The notes under the pieces were generated by a model. It saw only the letters and a list, made by a program, of their open reading frames with translations. It was not told the DNA's origin and made no database searches. The position numbers and the translations under genes are program-made. Shown here in pieces: positions 11,141 through 21,166 of a stretch of 64,000 nucleotides of DNA (position 1 is the first letter of the stretch; every line of letters starts with the position of its first letter). Source of the stretch: Corallium rubrum (taxonomy: Eukaryota > Cnidaria > Anthozoa > Scleralcyonacea > Coralliidae); assembly GCA_964035015.1 (NCBI GenBank), contig OZ036000.1, forward strand, positions 7,591,259 through 7,655,258. Reading direction: 5' to 3'.

Positions 11141-11509
11141 TTCCAATTGCTACTTTCTCCTCTGTGACGCTAACCTGACGCTCCAGTTCTTCTTGCTTTG
11201 CCAAGACGTCTTGCTCAGACTGTCACGAACTGATCGCGGACATCCATTATAAACAGCTGACCTTTTGGGTATTTTTAAGCTGGAAAAATGTCGATTTTTC
11301 CCAGAAAGAGTTAACCTGCCTTTCCGAGTTACATTTGCCAACGTGAAACTTATTTTTACTGCATTTTGAACAAAGTGTAGGCAAGCTGAAATTGAAAGCA
11401 CCACAGGGGTCAAGCAAACAAAATGGCTTGACACAAATAATAGGATTTATGCAAATCAGTTTGAGATTTACAGCGCACTTTCTTACCTTTCTTTTGAAGT
11501 GTTGGCCAT
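11141..11509 (-). CDS. Candidate small three-exon gene with Cys/His cluster (5' part)
   Basis: Possible exons are 11509-11487 (MANTSKE, ATG in good context, donor AAAG|GTAAGA), 11385-11262 (after TTTCAATTTCAG; contains LCSKCSKNKFHVGKC, a C-x2-C-x5-H-x3-C pattern, then SFWEKSTFFQLKNTQK) and 11219-11141 (EQDVLAKQEELERQ, helix-like, donor A|GTAAGT). All phases fit. The weak point is the second intron: only 42 nt, with donor AAG|GTCAGC. If it is not spliced, the frame stops after QKVSCL. No family is recognised and no later exon was found. It could be a decayed gene. Confidence 0.35.
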
Positions 11510-11945
11510 CCACATATTCAAATCACAGATGAAACTTAAAATTCCCCTTGAGAATTTTGAATGTAGTTTAGCTTTTACTAGTAATTTTAGTCAAAATCCG
11601 CGAAAATCGTGAAAATTTGGGCTTTCTTTGCCGATTTCTTCAAAGAGATAGAAAAGGAAGGGGGGTTGTCAAGGGGGGTTTGTTTATCAGACATTTATCC
11701 TACCCAGGGAGCCCCTGAAAGTTATATTTGGTCTTCTGTGTTCACGTGTAAACAAGCAAACCAGCTGACAGACCGGTCTACTTAGGTACGTATTTCTCTA
11801 TGTATGTGAATGTTACAATGTTTTTTAGTTTTTTAGGGCCAAAATAGGTCTCATGTACGTACATTTTTGCCACAACTTGAAAGATTAGGCCATTAATTAT
11901 CAAAAATATACGCCACTGAAGTTGAGTATCTTGAGCCGCGTCAGA
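11510..11945. other. No feature recognised
   Basis: Neither strand shows an exon or an obvious repeat. Confidence 0.4.
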
Positions 11946-11949
11946 AATG

Positions 11950-12660
11950 CGAGGAAGGGAACTAAGCATCCACCATCATTTATGCATTATCGTCCATTCA
12001 CCATATACCATCTATACACCATCATTCTCCATTATCTACCACCATCTATTTGCATCCACAATTAATATCGTCGTTGACCAGCATCCATTATCATGCACCA
12101 TTTGTATAGTCAATAACCATCACCTACTAATTGCATACCATCATAAAGACATTCACCATCATCTATTATATATCATTGTATCCCATTATTCACCATCATC
12201 CACCATAGTCCATCATCATTATTGTCATTGACCATCATACACCATCATCTACTATCATTGTATACCATCCACCATCATCCACCGTAGTCCATCATCATTA
12301 TTGTCATTGACCATCATTCACCATCATCTCATTGTATGCCACCATCCACCATCCTCCACTGTCCGTCATCAATATTGTCATTGACCATCATTCACCATCA
12401 TCTACTATCATTGTATACCATTATCCACCATCATTATTGTCATTGACCATCATGATTCACCATCATCTACTATCATTGTATACCATCATCCACCATCATT
12501 GTCATTGACCATCATCTACTATTATTGTATCATTAACGTCTTCCACCACGTTATCCATCGTCGTTGTCATTGACCATCATTCACAATTATCTACTGTGAT
12601 TAGTGATTACCATCACCCGCAATTATTCACCGTCATCAACCACACCATTATCCACCATAA
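11950..12660. repeat. CCATCATC-rich degenerate minisatellite
   Basis: The stretch is built from ACCATCATCCACCATCAT and TTGTCATTGACCATCAT blocks in irregular order, with a larger period of roughly 75-100 bp in the middle. It lies just 3' of the channel gene. Confidence 0.9.
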
Positions 12661-12871
12661 TAATTTTAAATCTTCCGTCGCGTCGCGTCTTTTCAAGCAC
12701 TCTTGCCCGCGCTCGTGTTTTGCGTATGTTTTGTTTTTGTTTTGTTTTTTTTGCAACGATTGAGACAAGACTTAATCCAAATCCACACAAAAAACGTATG
12801 TTTTTAATTTCTTTAACTACTGAATTCTACAACGATTATTTTGCCTTAAAATTTACAAGCAAACATCAACT

Positions 12872-13165
12872 TCAAATTGGACATTGAGGAACGTCAAGGC
12901 CGTCATTCGTTTTGAGGATATGAATGGCTATCATTCTGTCATGGCTAATGTTACTTATTCTTGAGTCGACCTTGTAAGGTGCCGCGGCTTCTACAGCTCG
13001 ACTACTTCTTAACGTATGTGATCGCCTTAGTTTCCAAGCTCGAATTTTATCAAGTATCGTGACCGCTAAAACACTAATAGTTTCAATCGATTCAAATAAT
13101 GTTGCCACTGAAACCCCGATCCACAGACCCAACTGACCACCAATATCGGATAATAAATTCTCAAT
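12872..13165 (-). CDS. DEG/ENaC exon 11: TM2 and C-terminus
   Basis: It follows TTATATAG and opens with IENLLSDIGGQLGLWIGVSV. TM2 runs to about LAVTILDKI. The cytoplasmic tail of about 60 residues ends at QCPI-stop and contains the basic stretch KLRRSHTLRSSR. Confidence 0.96.
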   Translation of the reverse strand: MENLLSDIGGQLGLWIGVSVATLFESIETISVLAVTILDKIRAWKLRRSHTLRSSRAVEAAAPYKVDSRISNISHDRMIAIHILKTNDGLDVPQCPI

Positions 13166-16100
13166 CTATATAAGAGAAAATATAGACAATAGTCAATAGT
13201 GGACAATGGACAGTTGACAATAGACAGTCAGACAGTGAACAGTGGACTGCAGTGGACATGCATGCAGTCGACAGTGAACAGTGGACAGGAACAATGGACA
13301 GTGGAAACATGGACAGTGGACAGTGGACAGTGGACAGTGGACAGTGGACAGTGGACAGTGGACAGTGGAAACGTGGAAACGTGGACAGTGGACAGTCAGT
13401 GGACAGTGGACAGTGAACAGTGGACAGTGGACAGTGGACAGTGGAAACGGGGACAGTGGACAGTGGAAACGTGGACAGTGGACAGTGGACAGGAACAATG
13501 GACAGTGGAAAGTGGACAGTGGACAGTGGACAGTGGACAGTGGACAGTGGACAGTGGACAGTGGACAGTGGACAGTGGAAACGTGGACAGTGGACAGTGG
13601 ACAGTGGACAGTGGACAGTGGACAGGAACAATGGACAGTGGAAAGTGGACAGTGGACAGTGGAAACGTGGACCGTGGACAGTGGACAGTGGACAGTGGAC
13701 AGTGGACAGTGGACAGTGGACAGTGGACAGTGGACAGTGGACCGTGGACAGTGGACAGTGGAAAGTGGACAGTGGAAACGTTGACAGTGGACAGTGGACA
13801 GTGGACAGTGGACAGTGGACAGTGGACAGTGGACAGTGGACAGTGGACAGTGGGCAGTGGACAGTGGACAGTGGAAAGTGGAAAGTGAACATTGGACAGT
13901 GGACAGTGGACAGTGGACAGTGGACAGTGGACAGTGGACAGTGGACAGTGGACAGTGGACAGTGGACAGTGGACAGTGGACAGTGGACAGTGGACAGTGG
14001 ACAGCGGACAGCGGACAGCGGACAGTGAACAGTGGACAGTGGAAAGTGGAAAGTGGACAGTTGACAGTGGACAGTGGACAGTGGACAGTGGACAGTGGAC
14101 AGTGGACAGTGGACAGTGGACAGTGGACAGTTGAAAGTGGACAGTGGACAGTGGACAGTGGACAGTGGACAGTGGACAGTGGACAGTGGACAGTGGACAG
14201 TGGACAATAGACAACGGACAACGGACAACGACAATGGACAATAGACATTAGACAGCGGACAACCGACACTAATGAACAATAACATTAGACGAACTATATA
14301 TCGAATTACTTATGAATACAAATTTAGATTTTAGCAGACCCTGAACCAACTCACCCCATACGAGTAACGCTGTAGCATTTCTTGTTCCATTAATTCCTGG
14401 AAAAAGATGTCAATGCGAAGAAAGTTCTTCCTAAAATGTTATATATACTTTAAGAATTAGTACGTTGAAGATGTCAGTACCGGTCACACAATAAGCTAAG
14501 AGAAAGCGGGAAAGACAGATAAACAACACACAGAGAATACATTATTAAAAATTAAAAAAAGGAAGTAGAAACTGTTCTTTATATTATAAATTATCAGTAA
14601 TAAAACATCCTTTGACATAGAAAGGCAATTTATGTGACTGACTGACTACACTAAAAATTTGTTGCCTTTTTAACTTCTATTTAGTTTTTTTCTTAATTTC
14701 TCTCACTAACTTGGCTTTAAAAGTCTTAAACTCTTTAAACGCTTGTCCCAAGCATTTTGTGACGTCATTATTATTATTGTGTCATGACATTATATTATTA
14801 TCATGTCTTCCAACTATGTCGTTATGTTGTGTTGTTTCAGACTGCTGACATAAAGCATCAACATAACATGGTTTTTTCCTTTGCGACGTTTGCGTTATTG
14901 TCTTTATGTGGTTATATTGCTAGTGTGAACTTTGATATTAAGACAAAAGTTAGATACGCCCCCCTCATTAAAGATCTATTTATGTGTGACAGATTTATAG
15001 AATTATAGTAAAGACTGAAAATGAACGGGCATGGGAATTTTCACTGAAGTACGCCCCTGAACATTTTATAAATCTATTCAAATAATCTGCCCACTTTAAC
15101 AGATTTTGAATTGGAGTGTGACTGATTAGATTTTGCTTAAAAGTGCCCTCAAAGTGCAGGAAATGCCATTTCAGAGACCCTAGATTCAAAAATTTTCCGG
15201 GGGTATGCCCCCGAATCCCCTTAGAAATGTGGTCACTAAATCGGAAAGGGCCCCCGAAGTAATCAATACCACCCTCTCCTTTTCGTATAACTAATAAACG
15301 GTTGCATAATATGTTCAACAATTTTAGTAATATTCCTTGTATGTTATCTGAGAGTTGTGTCTTCAAAGTTTATTACTAACGTACCTGAAGTATTGAGCAA
15401 AGTCTGTGATATTTTCAAACAAATCTACGACGTTATGTTTCACTCGTACAAGTTCTCCCAATAAAGAAGGCTGACAAAAAAGAAAATGCAAAATTAAATA
15501 CCAAGAAGTGAGAAAGAGTAGACAAACAAAATAGAATAGAAATGAAGATAATAAAGACTGAATAAAGAAGGCAGTAATAAACGAATGAAGAAATTGAATC
15601 AAGAAAATCTGGTTTATTTGTCGTTGTTTCAAAAGCTTTTCAAGACACTTAGAATTAAACTGGGAAGAGTGTAGATATAGAAAAAATGTGTCAACGATGA
15701 TAAAGAAAGCAGTAATAAATGAATGAGGAGATTGAATGAATAAAGAAAATTTATAGCTCATTTGCTGTTGTTCAAATTTTTAAAGACACTTGAAATTAAA
15801 TTCACCAAATATCTTTCTGCAGGCCAAATTGCTGACGATATCATTGGATTATACGTCGTAGTTCTAAAAACAAGATAAAAAAGTTAAACTCAAAACCCTG
15901 AATGTCTACTTTAATCCCAATCAGAAGTGAAGGCAAAGCACACGGCAAGTGCATGCATGAGTAAGACAAATCTACTGTACGTTTTTAAAATAGAAAGTGA
16001 CGCCTTAGTTATAATCAGAAAATTGTAGAGAGATCTATAGTGCGTGTCAGTTATGTCAAAGGGTATTGGCAATAAAAATTAAATTTGTCCCATTTGAAAG

Positions 16101-19100
16101 AACTCGTCAAATGGTATAAGAAGACCTTTTATAATTTTTCTGTATCTTTCTTGTGTTTTGAAATATTCCGACAAAAGACAGCGTGCTGTCCACCATCTAG
16201 ATCTTGTCTTGCATCTTGAATCCTGTTGCAATTTCAACATAATAATTAACTAGGAAATTGGTGGCGTCACAAGCAGGGTAAAACCTGATGAACTACTCCG
16301 TGGGTGACCAAATTTCCACTGAAGGCTTTTTAAATGTTGTGGGTCAATTTAAAATGGAAATAGCGCAACAAAATCGAGTTTCTAGCTCATGTCATAAGGT
16401 TGGCAAGATAAAAATTTCACTTTACCCTGCTTATGATGTCATGCATATCGAAAATAATTCCAAGATGGCGGACAACACGCTGTCTTTGGTCAAAATATTT
16501 CCAAAACCAAAACAGATACGGAAATATTGTAAAAGGTCTTCTTATACCATTTGACGAGTTCTTTCCAATGAGACAAACTTAATTTTTATTGCCAATACTT
16601 AACGTTTTAATGGCGTCCCTTTCGGCAAATATAAGCATTACCTTCCCTATCAACTGCGTTTTTATAAATACGCACTACCTCTCAAATAAGCGCCATCTGA
16701 CTGAATAAGGGGCACCCTACCAAGCCTCAAAATTTAATAAGCGCTTCGTGCACTTATTGGAGTCATAACGGGAAGTTGATTCGTGGTTAATTCTCAATTG
16801 CACCGTTAGTCCTAGAAACAGTTCTACTTGCCTGCATGATGAAGGACAGTAACACGGCAGCTTGCTTTTGCGAGCTAGACCTTCAAGTTGTTGCACACAT
16901 TGGGCTAAAAATTAATGACATGTAATCTATGTTAGTTATTGTAGCAATTGTGATGTGACGCCATGTGTCACATCACAAATACTAGTTATAAAGTATACAA
17001 CTGATTTTTTCAAAAGCCGGATAACGAACGAGCATAATGTAAAGAATTGCGCAAGCGCGGTTATAGTTTTATTACACCCACTTTTAGTTGACTCACTGCT
17101 GTCCGAATTTGGAACACAAAAATTGAAAAAAATTATATAAACATTATATGGTAGCTGCTGTTTACAAATTGCAGCTAGTTAGTTTCAGAAATTGCAGCTT
17201 GATGTTAGTAATAATTGTCAGTTGTTTGCTGTACAAGCTAGCTGTGTTAGTCATGGCGAGAAATAATGGTCACGCATGCGCGTAATGCATGCCCACTTAC
17301 AAAAATTTTGACTAGAAAAGTTCTGCAAGATTAATAGGACTTACATAGAGGATGAGTGAAACAATCGTCGTAGCAGTGTCAATTTTTAAATTATTTCAAA
17401 TGTTTCCATCTGAATCGTATAGTGCACCACATCTGCGATATAAATATCATGAGCGATATGCCACAGATATTAAATCCGTTGCGGTTTTTGATATACTATT
17501 TTGAGCACAAGTCTAACATAAGCCAATATGACGAATACGCAAATTGTACCAACCTTGCTGCTCACGTTATCGAAAATCAAACAGAGGTATACTATTTCCG
17601 TACAAGTTTCGATCTGGTTCGGCTACTATAAAGATCCGTCTTTTCGATGATATTCTTCATTTCTAGCCCGTATTTGTCGTTGTTGCGGTTTTCAATATCA
17701 AAGCTTCAGTATTTTCTGATCATCGAATGAAGATTTCATCCAACATTGCATAAATTAGTTGTTTTCTTTTCTTCTGAACCGCGGAACTGTGACGACCGCA
17801 CGACATAGGTACTAGTTTAATAGGGCTTTAACTCCGCCTCTCTATGTCCACCATTTCTCGCCATGTAGTAATACTCAGAAAAACTCTGAGCTCTAAGCGG
17901 GACTCGAACCCGCAACCTTCTGAATGCTAGCCAGACGCTATAACCATTGGGCCACTAGAACTCAGATAGCGGAGCAAGGTTAATTAAGGTAATTCTACCT
18001 TAGACTGTGCCCAGTCCTTCGGGAACGAGTCTTAAACCGCTCAGTATAGACTCGTTCCTGAAGGACTGGGCACAGTTTAAGGTATAATTATACCTTAATT
18101 AAATAACCTCGCTCTGCTATCTGAGTTCTAATGGCCCAATGGTTAGAGCGTCTAGCTAGCATTCAGAAGGTTGCGGGTTCGAGCCCCGCTTAGAGCTCAG
18201 AGTTTTTCTGAGTATTATTAACTAACACAGCTTGTACAGCAAACAACTGACAATTATTATTAAATTGCAACTAGTTACCATGTATCGCAAATTCAACTTT
18301 TACCTGCGAGTGTTCAACTTGGTCTTAATTTATAGTATTTTACTCTGGCTAAGACCAGATAATTTTATTCACTTCTGGAAAAATCATTGAGATATTATTT
18401 ATTAAAATATGAAGATATTTAATAGACCTCGCCAATAGCGACGCCATCTTTAATTCGCAATGCATTGTGGTCTATCCAAAGTAAAAATATTAAAAAGGTG
18501 ATTGCTTGGTATAGAGAGACAACGCGGTAAATTTATCTTTATAAATACTTCCGTGGCAACAATGTCTAAATATGAACGTTGTAAGTAATGTTTACAACAC
18601 GAGCGGCCGTGTTGTATTGAATATACAATCACGAGCCGAAATAAACAACTTGTGAAATGAATAAATAGCAAAAATCCCTTTGGGATATTGAGATGCTAAT
18701 TAGTTACAAGCACTAGTGGTTGTATCAGAAGAGTATACATCCACTAGTGGTTGTAACTAATTAGCATCATTGGTTTTAGTTTGTATGGGGTTTACAGGGG
18801 TATACATGTGACGTAACTTCTGAAATTGGATTGGCTGCAAAACTCATGAATTAGTAATGAATTTCACAATATTAGTAAAAGTAACAATGCTTGGACGTAT
18901 ATAAGGATATATTTTTCATGAATCTATCTTTAAACGTCCGAGAATTGTTGCTTTTACCAATATCACAACGACTGTATTTAGACATTGTTGCTACGAAAGT
19001 GTTTATAAAGAAAAAACACCTCATTGTGTCCCCACACTAACAGTGGCGTAACAGAAGAAGACGGGGCCCTTAGGCATATTTGGTGTGGGGACCCCTGATT

Positions 19101-19199
19101 TGACTGACATGGTTTGAAAGCTGTATTACTTCATACATGTGTTTTTAGGTGAAGAGAAGATTTATTACTTATATAGTCTCAGTCTTTTACAGTCTTATA

Positions 19200-19272
<73 letters not shown>

Positions 19273-21102
19273 GTTTGAAAGGTAAAGAACTTCGTGTAAT
19301 AAGAAGCCAACAGGCTCGCACCCCAGTTGCCATCCTCGATGGAATCATGGAGGCAAAATTTTTTGGCTCTTAATAAATTAAATCTTGCTGTTAAATCGTA
19401 TTCTAATTTTGGTGGGGGCAGGGCTGCGGCGGGCTGGGGGCCCCTCGGGGCCCCCAACTGTCGGGAGCCCTTGGTTCTCGCCCTAACCCTACCTAATGAG
19501 CGTTACGCCACTGCACACTAAGCAATCACCTTTTTAATTAAGCTTGCTACCCTGGATAGACCACAATGCATTGCGAATACAAGATGGCGCCGCTATTGGT
19601 GAAAAGGTCTATTGCGCAACTGGTCTTATTATGTGTTTACTCTGTATGAAACGTTGTACTACCTTCTTCTTCATTGTCTGGAGAGCATGTGTTTGTGTCT
19701 AACAAAAACTGACCACCAGCACAATGGCACCGGCGGAGAATTTCATCAGAGAGACAATGCTTCAGACAAGCCTGTACAAAATTATAGGAAAGAAGTTATA
19801 GATGACAGTATATATATATATATATATATATAGTACAATACAGCACAATGTAGTGCAGTGTTGTGTAGCATAGACAGTACAGTACAGTACAGTACAGTAC
19901 AGTACAGTACAGTACAGTACAGTACAGTACAGTACAGTACAGTACAGTACAGTACAGTACAGTACAGTACAGTACAGTACAGTACAGTACAGTACAGTAC
20001 AGTACAGTACAGTACAGTACAGTACAGTACAGTACAGTACAGTACAGTACAGTACAGTACAGTACAGTACAGTACAGTACAGTACAGTACAGTACAGTAC
20101 AGTACAGTACAGTACAGTACAGTACAGTACAGTACAGTACAGTACAGTACAGTACAGTACAGTACAGTACAGTACAGTACAGTACAGTACAGTACAGTAC
20201 AGTACAGTACAGTACAGTACAGTACAGTACAGTACAGTACAGTACAGTACAGTACAGTACAGTACAGTACAGTACAGTACAGTACAGTACAGTACAGTAC
20301 AGTACAGTACAGTACAGTACAGTACAGTACAGTACAGTACAGTACAGTACAGTACAGTACAGTACAGTACAGTACAGTACAGTACAGTACAGTACAGTAC
20401 AGTACAGTACAGTACAGTACAGTACAGTACAGTACAGTACAGTACAGTACAGTACAGTACAGTACAGTGCAGTGCGGTGCAGCAGTGCAGTGCGGTGCAG
20501 CAGTGCAGTGCGGTGTGGTGCAGTGCAGTGCAGTGCAGTGCAGTGCAGTGCAGTGCAGTGCAGTGCAGTGCAGTGCAGTGCAGTGCAGTGCAGTGCAGTG
20601 CAGTGCAGTGCAGTGCAGTGCAGTGCAGTGCAGTGCGGTGCAGCCGTGCAGTGCGGTGTGGTGCGTGCAGTGCAGTGCAGTGCAGTGCGGTGCGGTACAG
20701 TGCGGTGCGGTGCGACGTAGTGCGGCGCAGTGCAGTGCAGTACGGCGGTACAGTACAGTGGAGTACAGTACATTCTAAGCTTATTACCTTTTGTGAATAT
20801 TCATACTTTTTTTCACTGTGTTCATAAGAGGCCTCAATGTCTGGATCGCAGATTGGTTTTACAGTTTCTGTGCTTGTCTAATTTGTTGATGAAAAAAGGG
20901 AAAATATTGATTTTGCGAGGTTTAATGACTTCTAAAAAGAATCGCTTCATACGTTCATTGGCGCAGTAATTTTGAAAATTAAGTTTATCTCAGCTGTTAA
21001 AAACCAGGGAGAAACTTAGAGCGAGTCTATATCACATATATAGATCCGATACGCTTATGATTTTTCTTTGTGTTTTCCTCATGAATTATTAATGAATTTT
21101 AG

Positions 21103-21166
<64 letters not shown>

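Larger units (their letters stand above)
17168..18280. mobile_element. Foldback with two opposed tRNA-like SINE heads
   Basis: Outer arms carry AATTGTCAGTTGTTTGCTGT on the left and its complement on the right. A long inner hairpin (about 17867-18215) brings two tRNA-derived sequences face to face. The inner arms are nearly identical over some 170 bp, around the motif CTGTGCCCAGTCCTTC. Confidence 0.85.
18423..19609. mobile_element. Long TIR element, host of a nested hAT insertion
   Basis: Termini carry TTCGCAATGCATTGTGGTCTA at 18454-18474 and its complement near 19558-19578, within imperfect inverted repeats of about 55-100 bp that share CAATAGCG and GCCATCTT. A palindrome at 18690-18770 (GCTAATTAGTTACAAGCACT) and the hAT element at 19041 lie inside. 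Confidence 0.75.

Noticed and set aside
12240-12540. Histidine-rich peptide from the CCATCATC repeat
   Set aside because: The frame is low complexity, broken by stops and lacks a credible start or conservation.
13161-14285. Open frames of up to 374 codons on both strands with a heptapeptide pattern
   Set aside because: They are translations of the stop-free 7-bp satellite; frames on both strands are open at once, and the region is the intron between channel exons 10 and 11.
14995-15761. Two minus-strand frames of 123 and 132 codons
   Set aside because: Only the 86-bp channel exon 9 (15385-15470), in the second frame, is supported; the rest is intron translated through.
19796-20778. Open frames of 306-325 codons (STVQY-type repeats) on both strands
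   Set aside because: They come from the 5-bp satellite in channel intron 5; there is no initiation context or non-repeat sequence.
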